Assembly (NCBI RefSeq): GCF_003217515.1
Contig: NZ_QJSX01000006.1
Coordinates: 124,001 to 188,000 of the forward strand
Origin: Deinococcus yavapaiensis KR-236
GTDB lineage: Bacteria > Deinococcota > Deinococci > Deinococcales > Deinococcaceae
Reading direction: 5' to 3'
DNA: 64,000 nt
Of this stretch, positions 53,367-62,715 are shown piece after piece. The notes below the pieces were generated by a model. That model was given only the letters and a program-made list of their open reading frames with translations, did no database searches and was not told the origin of the DNA. Position 1 is the first letter of the stretch. Each line of letters begins with the position of its first letter. Made by a program: the position numbers and the translations under genes.

Positions 53367-56063
53367 TCAACTCAAGGCGTTTTCGAGCGCGCCCAAGGCC
53401 GCGTCGGCGTCTTGCACGCCCGCTTGCGCCATGTCAGGACGTCCACCGCCCTTGCCTCCACCGGCCGCCGCGAGCTTGCCGATGAGCTGCCCCGCATGCG
53501 CGCCGCGCGACACGGCCGTCTTGCTCGCCTTCACGACGAGGCCCTTGTCCCCGGCGATCACGGCGAGATCGGCGCCGCTCTTGTCGAGCAGGTCGTCCGC
53601 CGCGCTGCGAAGCTCGTTGCCTTCCACGCCGCTGAGCCGCAAGGACGCTACCTTGAAACCGCCGAGGTCGCGCACGCTGCTCGACGCGCCGCCGCCCATC
53701 TGCGCCTGCGCGAGTTGACGCTTGAGGGCCGCGATCTGACCGCCGAGGTCCTTGATCTGCCCTTGCAAGCCCGAGACGCGCTCGCCCAAGCCCGCCACGC
53801 CCGTATTCAAGGTCGCCGCGACACGAGAAACGTTCTCGAGGGTGTCGCGCACGTACTTCGTCGCCGCCTCGCCGCACAGCGCCTCGACGCGCCGCACGCC
53901 CGCCGCGACGTTCTCGTCGGACACGATCACGAACGCGCCAATTTCGCCCGTACGCGTGACGTGGGCTCCGCCGCACAGCTCCTTGCTCGTCACGAGGCCG
54001 TCCTCGAAGCCCACGCCGCCCTCGACCGACACGACGCGCACGACGTCGCCGTACTTCTCGCCGAAGAGGGCAGTCGCGCCGCTCGTCCGCGCCTCGTCGA
54101 TGTTCATGTAGGCGTAGCGCACCGGGAAGTCCGCGACGATCCAGGCGTTGACGAGTCGCTCGACCTCGCGAATCTCTTGAGGCGAGAGGGCGGCGCCATG
54201 CGTGAAGTCGAAGCGCAAGCGCTCGGGCGCCACGAGGCTGCCCGCTTGACGCACGCCCGACCCCAGCACGGCGCGCAACGCGGCGTGCAGCAGGTGCGTC
54301 GCCGTGTGATGCCGCTCCGTCGCCTGACGCTCGGGCGCCACGACGGCGCGCACGCTCGCCTCGACCGTCAGCTCGCCTTCCTCCACGAGCACGTCATGCA
54401 GATGCAGCCCGCTCGGCGTCTTTTTCGTGTCACGCACGAATCCCCGCCCCCCGCTCCATTCGATCCAACCGCGGTCGCCGACTTCGCCTCCGCCCTCCGC
54501 GTAGAAGGGCGTCGTGTCCAGCACGACCTGCGCTTCACTGCCCGCCGAGAGGCGCGACAACGCCTCGGCGCCCTGCACGATCGCCAGCACTCGACCTTCG
54601 ACCGACAGCTCTTCGTACCCCACGAACTTCGTCGGGCCGTTCGCGGCCAGCACTTCGTCCAGCACCTCGGACACCGCGCCGAACAGCTCGCTCTTGCCGT
54701 ACTTGCTGCCCGCGCGCGCGCGCTCCTGCGCCGCCTCCAAGGACTTGTCGAAGCCCGCCTCGTCGATCGTCACGCCGAACTCCTCGGCGATTTCACGCGT
54801 CAGGTCGAGCGGAAAGCCGTAGGTGTCGTAGAGGGTGAAGGCGTCCTCGCCGCTCAAGACACCGCCTCGCTCGATCTTGCCGAGCAGCGTGTCGAGCCGC
54901 GCCGTTCCACTCTCCAACGTCGCCAGGAAGCGCGTCTCCTCGGCCTTGATCGCCGCCTCCACCGCCGCTTGATGCGTCTTGATCTCCGGGAAGGCGCTTC
55001 CCATCGTCTCCGCGACGAGCGCGACGAGTCGGTACAGAACCGGCTCGCGAAGCCCGAGCAGGTACGCGTGACGCGACGCGCGGCGCAGCACCTTGCGCAC
55101 CGTGTAGCCGCGCCCCGTGTTGCTGAGGGTGATGCCGTCGGCGACGCTCATGCTCACCATGCGGACGTGGTCGGCGATGACGCGGTGTGACACGGACGTC
55201 GCGCCCTCGTACGCCCTTCCGGAGAGCTCCACGACCTTGTCGATCAAGAGCTTGAAGACGTCGATGCCGTAGAAATCCGGAACGTCTTGCAAAATCGCCG
55301 CGACACGGTGAAGGCCCATCCCGGTGTCGATGTTCTTGAACGGCAAGTCGGCCAGCACGGGCGTGCCGTCCGGCGCCAAATCACGGCGATCGTACTGCGG
55401 AAACACGAGGTTCCAGATTTCCAGGAAGCGGTTCGATTCGCGCGTGTCGGCGTACTCGGCCCACGTGTCGCTTCCGAAGGCAGGCCCACGGTCGTAGTAG
55501 ATTTCCGAGCACGGCCCGCACGGCCCGTTCGGCCCTTTGAGGGGCGCGTCGGCAGGCCAGAAGTTCTCGTCGGCGTCGAAGCGCAGCACGTGATCTTCGG
55601 GCAGCCCGACTTCCTTCGTCCAGATGCCGAAGGCCTCGTCGTCGTCCTTGTACACCGTCACGTACAGCTTGGACGAATCGAGGGCCAGCCACTCCGAACT
55701 CGTCAGCAGCTCCCAAGCCCACGTGATCGCCTCGCGCTTGAAGTAATCGCCGAAGCTGAAGTTGCCGAGCATCTCGAACAGCGAGTTGTGACGATTCGTG
55801 CGCCCGACGTTTTCGATGTCGTCGATGCGAACGCACTTCTGGGTGGTCGTGATCCGCTTGTGCTCGCCTTCGTGCCCTGGAAAACGCGCCGCCGCCCCCA
55901 GGAATTGGGGCTTGAACGGCTGCATCCCGGCCACCGTAAAGAGGGTCGTCGTGTCCGGCGAGATGATGCTGTGAGAGGGCAAACGGAAGTGCCCCTTGGA
56001 CTCGAAGAACGCGAGGTACTTCTCGCGAATCTCCGCCGTGGAAAGCGTGCGCGTAGCCGTCAT
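53367..56063 (-). CDS. alaS: Alanyl-tRNA synthetase
   Basis: 898 residues, full length. Class II aminoacylation domain: REKYLAFFESKGHFRLPSHS, TLFTVAGMQPFKPQFLG, KCVRIDDIENVGRTNRHNSL. The editing domain has the zinc motifs RHHTATHLLHAALRAVLG (H-x3-H) and SKELCGGAHVTRTGEIGAFV (C-x3-H). The C-Ala oligomerisation domain ends with DKGLVVKASKTAVSRGAHAG and GGKGGGRPDMAQAG. The -10 box TATAAT (56070-56075) ends 6 nt before the ATG and there is no Shine-Dalgarno, so it is probably leaderless. A GGGG/CCCC palindrome surrounds that box. Confidence 0.98.
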   Translation of the reverse strand: MTATRTLSTAEIREKYLAFFESKGHFRLPSHSIISPDTTTLFTVAGMQPFKPQFLGAAARFPGHEGEHKRITTTQKCVRIDDIENVGRTNRHNSLFEMLGNFSFGDYFKREAITWAWELLTSSEWLALDSSKLYVTVYKDDDEAFGIWTKEVGLPEDHVLRFDADENFWPADAPLKGPNGPCGPCSEIYYDRGPAFGSDTWAEYADTRESNRFLEIWNLVFPQYDRRDLAPDGTPVLADLPFKNIDTGMGLHRVAAILQDVPDFYGIDVFKLLIDKVVELSGRAYEGATSVSHRVIADHVRMVSMSVADGITLSNTGRGYTVRKVLRRASRHAYLLGLREPVLYRLVALVAETMGSAFPEIKTHQAAVEAAIKAEETRFLATLESGTARLDTLLGKIERGGVLSGEDAFTLYDTYGFPLDLTREIAEEFGVTIDEAGFDKSLEAAQERARAGSKYGKSELFGAVSEVLDEVLAANGPTKFVGYEELSVEGRVLAIVQGAEALSRLSAGSEAQVVLDTTPFYAEGGGEVGDRGWIEWSGGRGFVRDTKKTPSGLHLHDVLVEEGELTVEASVRAVVAPERQATERHHTATHLLHAALRAVLGSGVRQAGSLVAPERLRFDFTHGAALSPQEIREVERLVNAWIVADFPVRYAYMNIDEARTSGATALFGEKYGDVVRVVSVEGGVGFEDGLVTSKELCGGAHVTRTGEIGAFVIVSDENVAAGVRRVEALCGEAATKYVRDTLENVSRVAATLNTGVAGLGERVSGLQGQIKDLGGQIAALKRQLAQAQMGGGASSSVRDLGGFKVASLRLSGVEGNELRSAADDLLDKSGADLAVIAGDKGLVVKASKTAVSRGAHAGQLIGKLAAAGGGKGGGRPDMAQAGVQDADAALGALENALS

Positions 56064-56064
56064 T

Positions 56065-56079
56065 GGGGGATTATACCCC
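56065..56079 (-). promoter_or_regulatory. alaS leaderless promoter with flanking palindrome
   Basis: On the minus strand GGGGTATAATCCCC places the perfect -10 TATAAT (56075-56070) inside a GGGG/CCCC inverted repeat, 6 nt before the ATG. The repeat could be a protein-binding site; alanyl-tRNA synthetase of E. coli is known to repress its own promoter at a palindrome, so autoregulation is a fair guess. Confidence 0.6.
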
Positions 56080-56194
56080 GCTCCGATTTCACCTCGCCAA
56101 AAGGCGTGGTCCGCCGACCACGTGGCTTCTGCTCGACCCAGACTCGCCGACGCGGTGCACGACTGTGCCGGCGGAGAGCCCGTGGAAATGCGAA

Positions 56195-56221
56195 AGAGGG
56201 ACGGTCGGAGACCGTCCCTCT
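56195..56221 (-). terminator. Terminator of the stress-protein gene
   Basis: A perfect 12-bp stem AGAGGGACGGTC with 3-nt loop, starting 12 bp after the stop codon of the gene at 56234. Followed on the minus strand by TTTCGCATTTCC. Confidence 0.78.
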
Positions 56222-56233
56222 CGAAAGCGAAGA

Positions 56234-57625
56234 TCAGCGGTTGTGGTCGCGGTCGATCTTGCCATCGAGGCGGTCGACGCCCTCGTCGATCGTGTCGCCC
56301 GCCCTTTGCAGCAAGTTACGGTCGTCGCGCCCGGTCGTCGTGCCCGACAAGCCGCCCGTGTTCGTCACGCCCGTCGTGCCGGTCGTTCCCAGCGTGCCGG
56401 TCGTGCCCGTCAAGCCGGTCGTTCCCATCTCGACGTCGCCCGTGCGGTTCACGTCGAGCACTTCACGCCCGACGGTCTCGGTGAACGTTTGCGTTTGGCT
56501 GACTTCGCGCTTGCCGATCTCGACTTCCTCGGTGACGTAGGCTTCCTTGCGCACTTGGGCGCGTTCGGCTTCGAGGTCGACGCGAATCGTTTGGCTGTCC
56601 GAACCCAGGGGGACGGTGCCTTCGATCGGGGTGGGATTCGTGACGGCGTGACGCTCGACGACGATTTCCGTGTGCGTGAGGGGCACCGACACCTGCTGCT
56701 GATGCGTCTCGACGTGCTTGCCGATTTCGACGCTGCCGATGCGCTCGCGGAACTTCTCGACGAACAAACGCTCTTCGAGGAGTTGCAGGCGCTGCGTCTC
56801 GTCCAAGTCGGCGCGGCCGAGTTGCGTGTCGAGGTCCGTCAGGCGCGAGTTCGCTTGGTCTTGCGTGTAGCCGGAGTAGCGCGTCTCGTAGTTGCCTCGG
56901 CGGTCGGTGGGAATGGAGCCGAGGTCGCCGTCGGCGTACGTGCCGCTCGAAATGCTCGTGCCCGACGACAGCGACGAGGAACCCGACAGCGTGGAGTCAC
57001 GCGACATGCCGCCGAGCGTGCCCGAGGTCGCGCCCAGACCCGTGCCGGTCGCCATCGTGCCCGAAGTCAAGCTGTCGTTGGAGAGCGTCACGTTCGAATT
57101 GTCGAAATCGCCGCCGTGGGTGGAGCCACCGTGGCGAAGCAAGGCGTCGCGGATGGCTTGGTCATTCCCCGTTCCGCTCGTATCGACGGCCACGAGGACG
57201 GCGCCGTTCTCGACGCGCTCACCGTAGTAGCCGGCTTCCTTTTCCGTGTAACCCGCTTGCGCCAGCGTTCCCGCGAGCGATCCAGCCGCGCCGCCCACGA
57301 CCGCGCCCGCGACGGCGCCGCCGAGGCCCGCGCCGAGTCCGGACAACAGCGTGCCCGCCGTGATGAACGGGCCGATGCCGGGAATGGCGGCGGCGGCGAG
57401 GCCGAACAGCGCTCCGACGCCCGCGCCCGCGAGCAGACCCTTGCCCGCGCCGTTGGCCTCGTCGTGCGGTCGATCGCTCGTGCCGCTCGCCACGGTGCCC
57501 GTCGAGCCGTCTCGGGCAAGGATGGAGATGCGGTCGTCACGAACGCCCATACGGCGCAATTCGGCGACGGCACTTTCGGCTTCTTGGTGACCTGAGAAAA
57601 CGGCGGTAATTCGGTTCGAGTTCAT
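56234..57625 (-). CDS. YsnF/DUF2382-type stress protein with glycine-rich membrane-like segment
   Basis: 463 residues. Residues 1-60: a small alpha/beta domain like general stress protein 17M (ITAVFSGHQEAESAVAELRR). Residues 63-118: Gly/Ala-rich hydrophobic stretch (GLLAGAGVGALFGLAAAAIP). A Ser/Thr/Gly linker follows, then the DUF2382 domain (about 255-385): LQLLEERLFVEKFRERIGSV, VSVPLTHTEIVVERHAVTNP, VRKEAYVTEEVEIGKREVSQ. The C-terminus has Thr/Gly repeats (TGLTGTTGTLGTTGTTGVTN). Proteins of this type are induced by stress and desiccation in many bacteria; mechanism unknown. GAGGAGG precedes the ATG. Confidence 0.9.
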   Translation of the reverse strand: MNSNRITAVFSGHQEAESAVAELRRMGVRDDRISILARDGSTGTVASGTSDRPHDEANGAGKGLLAGAGVGALFGLAAAAIPGIGPFITAGTLLSGLGAGLGGAVAGAVVGGAAGSLAGTLAQAGYTEKEAGYYGERVENGAVLVAVDTSGTGNDQAIRDALLRHGGSTHGGDFDNSNVTLSNDSLTSGTMATGTGLGATSGTLGGMSRDSTLSGSSSLSSGTSISSGTYADGDLGSIPTDRRGNYETRYSGYTQDQANSRLTDLDTQLGRADLDETQRLQLLEERLFVEKFRERIGSVEIGKHVETHQQQVSVPLTHTEIVVERHAVTNPTPIEGTVPLGSDSQTIRVDLEAERAQVRKEAYVTEEVEIGKREVSQTQTFTETVGREVLDVNRTGDVEMGTTGLTGTTGTLGTTGTTGVTNTGGLSGTTTGRDDRNLLQRAGDTIDEGVDRLDGKIDRDHNR

Positions 57626-57781
57626 GCGTTCCTCCTCGGTCTGAGTTGACCTCCCCGAGTTGTACAGAACGCGGGATCAAGAAGCGCCCTGATTTGAGTG
57701 AAGTCGCGTTGAGTCAGCAAAATGGGCCGTCGGGCAATCGACAGGAAAAATCACGGTCGGCCGCCCCGACGCTCGCGTTTC

Positions 57782-58042
57782 TCACGTGCTGATGCTGTCG
57801 ATCTGCACGCCGTAACGCAAGATGATGGTCTTGAGACGCTGCGTCGCCGCGAAGGCGCGCTCACGGTCTTGCGGCTCGAACGCGATGGTAATGCGTCCGT
57901 CGTCGCCCGGCACGGGCGGTCGGGCTTGAATTTGCAGGGGTTTGGAGAAGGTCGTGTCACGCGTGACGTCGTGTAGGACCTTCATGAACGTCAACTCGTC
58001 CACGCCTTCGAGCGTGAAGGAGATGCCTTGTCGAGGCGTCAT
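57782..58042 (-). CDS. Small protein of unknown function
   Basis: 86 residues, soluble: ISFTLEGVDELTFMKVLHDV, DDGRITIAFEPQDRERAFAA, RLKTIILRYGVQIDSIST. The alternating strand-helix-strand pattern suggests a small ferredoxin-like alpha/beta fold. Not assigned to a family. The -10 box TACGCT (58048-58053) ends 5 nt before the ATG, consistent with a leaderless gene. It lies upstream of the stress-protein gene on the same strand with a 156-bp gap holding that gene's own ribosome site. Confidence 0.7.
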   Translation of the reverse strand: MTPRQGISFTLEGVDELTFMKVLHDVTRDTTFSKPLQIQARPPVPGDDGRITIAFEPQDRERAFAATQRLKTIILRYGVQIDSIST

Positions 58043-58468
58043 GACTCAGCGTAACGACCGCGAAAGGTGCGGGGCATGAAGTCTTTCTCAAGCGGATGAG
58101 GGGGTGGGGATTCTTCGCGAACGGACGGTCGCTCGCCACGGTAGGGTGAACGCAGCATGAAGCCCTGCCCTTCCTGCTGCCCGATCTTTCACCGTCGCTT
58201 CCTTCCACGACCGTTTCGTTGGTCTTCGAAGGATTCGACGGAAGATGTGTCCGATCGTCAAAGTCCCGGCTTAGGGCGTCGTCAGTCATTTCCAACGTCA
58301 GCTGGCTTCAGAGGGGCCGCCAACCGCGAAGTTCGCCGGGCTCGGATCTTCGCTGAGCGGCGGTACGCCCTTTCGCGCGCAAGGCGAGCATCGATTCACG
58401 AGCGCTCGCCCGCGCCTTAACCCTCGCTGTTTCTCATCAACGGGGAAAGCGACGTATGCTGACCTTAC
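58043..58468. other. Divergent intergenic region
   Basis: 426 bp holding the promoters of the small gene to the left (-10 at 58048-58053) and of the dynamin-like gene to the right (TATGCT at 58455-58460). The middle, about 58080-58440, shows no gene, hairpin or repeat that I can support. Confidence 0.5.
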
Positions 58469-60157
58469 ATGCTCGTCTCGAACACCGTGTCGGACCTTCT
58501 TGCCCGTGAGCGGGTGCTGCTCGCCGACGTCCTCGCGTTCTTGGAGTCGCAAGGATCGCCGCCCGAGACGATGGAGCACGCCCGAAGTGCCATCGCGAAC
58601 CTCGACGAGGTTTTTTTGCTCGTGGTGGTGGGCGAGTTCAACGCGGGCAAATCGAGCTTCCTCAACGCGTTGCTCGGTCAGGACGTGCTTCCCGAGGGCG
58701 TGACGCCCACGACCGACCGCATCTACGTGCTGACGCATGGAGAGCGCGGCGAACCTCAGGCGACGGCCGATCCGTTCGTGGTGCGCTTGAAAGTGCCCTT
58801 GGAGAACTTGCAGAACATCGCTCTCGTGGACACGCCGGGCACCAACGCCATCATTCGGCAGCACCAAACGCTCACCGAGGGGTTTTTGCCAAGGGCGGAC
58901 CTCGTGCTGTTCCTGACGAGCGCGGACCGTCCGTTCACCGAGTCGGAGCGGCAGTTCCTGACGCTGGCGCAGCGCTGGGGACGCTCGGTGATCCTGATCG
59001 TGAACAAGGCGGACTTGTTGGAGGCGGACGTGCAGCGCGAGCAAGTCCGCATCTTCGTGCAGCAAGGCGCGCGTGGCGTGCTGGGTCTCGCGCCGCCCGT
59101 GTACCTCGTGAGCGCTCGGCGCGAGCAGCGCGGCGGAGACGAAGGCTTCGCGCGGCTGCGGGCCGATTTGGAGGCCCGTCTCAGCGATGCCGAGCGGGCG
59201 CGCCTGAAGCTGCAAAGCCCCTTGAGCGTCGTGCGTGAGTTGCTCGCGGGCGAGGAGCGCCGAGCGAACGCGGCGCGCGAGACGCTGCGGCAAGACGCGG
59301 AAACTCTGCGAGACCTCGAGGCGCAGCGCGAACGGCACCGCGACACGATGCTGGGCGAGCTGGACGGGCAGCTCAACCGCCTGAACCGCTTGCTGAGCGA
59401 ATTCGAGAATCGCGCGGACAAGTTCATCGACGAGCACCTGCGTCTCTCCAAGGTGAGGTCGCTGTTGAACTCGCGGCAACTGGAGGACAAGTTCCGCGAG
59501 GAAGCCGTGCGCGACCTACCAGAGGCGATCGAGCGGCAATTCGAGTCGATGATCGACCGGTTCGTGGAGGCCAACTTGCACTTCTGGGAAGACGTGCAGG
59601 CGTTCTTGGTGCGCCGCGCGCCGCAGCGGGACGTGGCGAGGACGCGCTTCTCGTACGACCGGACGTCGCTGATCGAAGGCATCGCGGGAAGCGCGCAGCA
59701 GCACTTGCAGGACGTGACAAGCGAGCAACTCGCCAAGCAACTCTCGCAGGACGCCGAGGACGCGATGAAAGGCGTGATCGGCTTCGGAGCGGGCGGGTTG
59801 ACGCTCGGGGCCCTCACCGTCGCGATCGTCGGGGGAACCTTGGCGGATTTGACGGGTGTCCTCGCGGGACTCACGCTCACCGGGCTGGGCTTGTTCGTGT
59901 TGCCCGCCAAGCGTTTGCAGGCCTTGCGGCAGTTGCGCGTGAAAGTCGGGCAGTTGCGTGTGGCGCTCGAAGAAATCGTGCGGCGCGAGTACGAACACGA
60001 GCAGGCGCGGGCCGATACGCGTCTGGGTGACGCGGTGAAGCCGTACACCCGCTTCACGGAACTCGAGACGAAGAGACTCCAAGACGCCTCGAATCGCTCG
60101 GCGGAATTGCGCGCCCGCCTCGAAGCCCTCGGCAGCGAAGTCGACGCGCTGAAGTGA
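58469..60157 (+). CDS. Bacterial dynamin-like GTPase
   Basis: 562 residues. GTPase motifs of the dynamin superfamily: G1 GEFNAGKSSFLNALL (P-loop 55-63), G2 threonine in TPTTDRIYVLTHG, G3 VDTPGTNAI (121-124) and G4 IVNKADLLEAD (179-182). A long helical stalk follows (EERRANAARETLRQDAETLR and SEFENRADKFIDEHLRLSKV). Two hydrophobic segments (about 437-480: GVIGFGAGGLTLGALTVAIV, GVLAGLTLTGLGLFVLPA) form a membrane paddle, then a coiled coil ending at LEALGSEVDALK. Such proteins remodel or protect membranes under stress. Many are encoded in pairs; here only one is present. -10 box TATGCT ends 8 nt before the ATG. Confidence 0.92.
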   Translation: MLVSNTVSDLLARERVLLADVLAFLESQGSPPETMEHARSAIANLDEVFLLVVVGEFNAGKSSFLNALLGQDVLPEGVTPTTDRIYVLTHGERGEPQATADPFVVRLKVPLENLQNIALVDTPGTNAIIRQHQTLTEGFLPRADLVLFLTSADRPFTESERQFLTLAQRWGRSVILIVNKADLLEADVQREQVRIFVQQGARGVLGLAPPVYLVSARREQRGGDEGFARLRADLEARLSDAERARLKLQSPLSVVRELLAGEERRANAARETLRQDAETLRDLEAQRERHRDTMLGELDGQLNRLNRLLSEFENRADKFIDEHLRLSKVRSLLNSRQLEDKFREEAVRDLPEAIERQFESMIDRFVEANLHFWEDVQAFLVRRAPQRDVARTRFSYDRTSLIEGIAGSAQQHLQDVTSEQLAKQLSQDAEDAMKGVIGFGAGGLTLGALTVAIVGGTLADLTGVLAGLTLTGLGLFVLPAKRLQALRQLRVKVGQLRVALEEIVRREYEHEQARADTRLGDAVKPYTRFTELETKRLQDASNRSAELRARLEALGSEVDALK

Positions 60158-60231
60158 TGCCGGCAACGAAAAAAGCGCCCTTTCGGACGCTGATAAATCC
60201 ATCATACCGAGCTATTCGATGAGAAAGGTGT

Positions 60232-61419
60232 TTATGCACGGTCTTCCCACGGTCGCCCGCGCGCGCCCGACAAGGTCGCCGCGAAGTCCAAGGCGACGCT
60301 GAGCCCGACGCGGTCCGCTTCCGGACCGCCGAGCAGCAGGGACACGTTCTTCGACACGCGCTCCCACACGGGCCAACCGCCGATCGGCCGAGCTTCCCAC
60401 GCGCCGGGAACGTCGAGCGCCGCCTTGCCGAGGTCGAGCTTGTCGCTTTCGAAGGCCGGCACGTCCGGCAAAGCGACGAGCAGGTCGTCGATGACTTCGC
60501 GGCGAACGCCGACGGGCACACCCACGAGGCGACCGCCCACCGGTTCGTAGCCGGCGGGATCCGCGCCTCGAACGGGCGGCAGGACGCGCAGTCCTCCCTC
60601 GCCGGGGCGCAATGTGAAGCCGCTTCTACGCAGCACCGGGAAGTCGCTCGGCGCGGTAAGTTCCAATCTCGGAAACTGCACGTACGCTCGCCCGTGGGTC
60701 GTCACGACTCCGAGGTCGTGCTCCAGCAAGGCGGGCCCCTCGCTGCCGACCGCCACGACGACGTGCGAGGCGGTGACGTTGTGCGTCTCGGCGACGACGA
60801 TCTGCATCGTGGAGGTGATGTCGAGGCGTCGCACCTCCACCCCTGCGTTCGTGAGACGCGCCTCGGTGTTGAGCAGCAAGTCCGCGCCGAGCCGCACCGC
60901 GCCGTACCCGTACGACAAGGCGAGGGTCGTGGCGCTTCCATACCCGCCGGTGTCGTCGAAGACGGCGCCTCCGATTCGCTCGAAGTCCAGCAAGGTCGTC
61001 GCGAGGATTCGGTGCTCTTGCGGCAGGCGCGCCAGGAACCGCGCGGCGTCCTCGCCGTGCTCGGACAGGGCTGCCACGCCGACCTCGTGGAAAGGTGGAT
61101 CGTGGGGGCGGCGCACGCCCGTCTCGCTGGCCGGATCACGCCATACGCCGCGCGTCCAACGCGCCCTCGCTTTCCAGGCGGAGGGCAAGTCGAGGGCGGT
61201 CCAGACGCCGCGGGCGACGCCTGTCAGGCCTCCTTCGCTCGGAATGCCGCCCCTCTCCACGATCAACACGCGCGCGTCGGGTTGGAAGGTCCGAAGGTAG
61301 AAGGCGGCGGCGAGTCCCATGCGTCCGCCGCCGAGCACGACGACGTCGTACGCGCGCTCTTCGAACGGTTGACCGACGTGTGCGAACACGCGTCCCGAGC
61401 TCGGAGCAGGGCTCGTCAT
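60232..61419 (-). CDS. FAD-dependent oxidoreductase (DAO family)
   Basis: 395 residues. FAD Rossmann motif YDVVVLGGGRMGLAAAFYLR with the ribose-binding acid in VLIVERGGIPSEGG. The C-terminal half has SHVVVAVGSEGPALLEHDLG, GFTLRPGEGGLRVLPPVRGA and the second FAD contact in LLLGGPEADRVGLSVALDFA. Likely oxidises an amine, amino acid or hydroxy acid; the exact substrate is open. The ATG at 61419 is preceded by CGGAG. Divergent from the SpoIID-like gene with 69 bp between. Confidence 0.85.
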   Translation of the reverse strand: MTSPAPSSGRVFAHVGQPFEERAYDVVVLGGGRMGLAAAFYLRTFQPDARVLIVERGGIPSEGGLTGVARGVWTALDLPSAWKARARWTRGVWRDPASETGVRRPHDPPFHEVGVAALSEHGEDAARFLARLPQEHRILATTLLDFERIGGAVFDDTGGYGSATTLALSYGYGAVRLGADLLLNTEARLTNAGVEVRRLDITSTMQIVVAETHNVTASHVVVAVGSEGPALLEHDLGVVTTHGRAYVQFPRLELTAPSDFPVLRRSGFTLRPGEGGLRVLPPVRGADPAGYEPVGGRLVGVPVGVRREVIDDLLVALPDVPAFESDKLDLGKAALDVPGAWEARPIGGWPVWERVSKNVSLLLGGPEADRVGLSVALDFAATLSGARGRPWEDRA

Positions 61420-61488
61420 GGGGACTCCGTGAGCAGTGCGTGGTTTTTCCCCCACGAAGCGCTCACTTCGGTGTTACACTGGCCGCAC

Positions 61489-62667
61489 ATGCGTGCCCTT
61501 GCCTTGCTCCTCGCGCTCACCGGCGCCGCCGACGCCGTGAACGTTCGAGTGCTCGTCGCCTCGGCGCCGACCGTGCGCGTTCGCGTTCCCATCGACACCT
61601 CCTCAGCCTACCAGGGGACGTCGCCGAGTACCCCCACGTTCGCCGAGTGGATCGTCGGCGTGAAAGGCAACCGCCTCACGCTCTCGGGTCAAGACAGCGG
61701 CTCGGACAGCTTGTACCTGCCGCCCGCCACGAACTCCGTCGTCATGATCGGCAACGCCGATTACCGTGGCGGCGTGCAACTGCGCGCCGCGAACGGCAAG
61801 GTGGAGGCCGTCAACGTCTTGCCCATCGACGACTACCTGCGCGGCGTCGTTCCGTCGGAGATGCCGTCTTCCTGGCCGCTCGAAGCCCTCAAGGCCCAAG
61901 CGGTCGTCGCGCGCACGTACGCCATCTCGCGCCTGTCGCCGCGCGCCGCGTACGATTTGTGCGCGACCGAGCAGTGCCAAGTGTACGGCGGTCTCGCCAA
62001 GGAGACGCCGTCGGCGAGCGCCGCCGTCGATGCGACGCGCGGGCAAGTCGTTTCCTTCGGCAACACGGTCGCGCGCACGTACTTCTCCAGCGACTCGGGC
62101 GGTTTCACGGCGAGCGCTTCGGAAGTGTGGGGCATGGACCTTCCGTACCTCGTTGCGCAACCCGATCCGGCCTCACGAGGCCCAAAGAGCGCGTGGACGC
62201 TCTCCTTGCCGCTCTCGAACGTCGCGAACATCGCCGGGCGCTACGGCGTGCGGGCGGGCGCCTTGTCGAGCGTCGCCATCACGAAGGCGAGCGTGTCGGG
62301 CCGCCCCACCGAGATCACCTTCACGGGCGCGAACGGCACGGCGCGGCTCACGGGCGCGGAAGCGGGCGGGTTCGTGCGGGCGCTCGGAGCGTTCTCCACG
62401 CGCGTCGTCTTCGGCGGCACCGATCCGTTGATCGTGTCGGGCGCGGGCAACGGGCACGGCGTCGGGCTCTCGCAGTACGGAGCCCAAGGCCTCGCGAACC
62501 TCAACTGGAACCACCTGCAAATTCTGGGCTTCTACTTCCCGGGCGCCGCGATGAGCGCCTTGCAGGAAGCGGCGGGGCAAGTCGCGCCGTCGCTCGGCGA
62601 GGCGGCGACGTTGCCGCGTCCATCTCCCGACACGCTGGCCGCCCTCGTCGGCCAGCCCGCCGATTGA
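61489..62667 (+). CDS. Secreted SpoIID/LytB-domain protein
   Basis: 392 residues. Signal peptide MRALALLLALTGAADA. The SpoIID core is clear: VLPIDDYLRGVVPSEMPSSW, PLEALKAQAVVARTYAISRL, CQVYGGLAKETPSASAAVDA, YFSSDSGGFTASASEVWGMD and the terminal GNGHGVGLSQYGAQGLANLN. Relatives are lytic transglycosylases acting on denuded peptidoglycan, or stimulators of amidases. This is a non-sporulating-type genome context, so a cell-wall remodelling role is likely. -10 box TACACT (61475-61480) ends 8 nt before the ATG; no Shine-Dalgarno. Confidence 0.92.
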   Translation: MRALALLLALTGAADAVNVRVLVASAPTVRVRVPIDTSSAYQGTSPSTPTFAEWIVGVKGNRLTLSGQDSGSDSLYLPPATNSVVMIGNADYRGGVQLRAANGKVEAVNVLPIDDYLRGVVPSEMPSSWPLEALKAQAVVARTYAISRLSPRAAYDLCATEQCQVYGGLAKETPSASAAVDATRGQVVSFGNTVARTYFSSDSGGFTASASEVWGMDLPYLVAQPDPASRGPKSAWTLSLPLSNVANIAGRYGVRAGALSSVAITKASVSGRPTEITFTGANGTARLTGAEAGGFVRALGAFSTRVVFGGTDPLIVSGAGNGHGVGLSQYGAQGLANLNWNHLQILGFYFPGAAMSALQEAAGQVAPSLGEAATLPRPSPDTLAALVGQPAD

Positions 62668-62715
62668 GCGCGCTCCTTGTGGCATTCCTCACGCTTTCCC
62701 GATAGTCTGCGAGGC

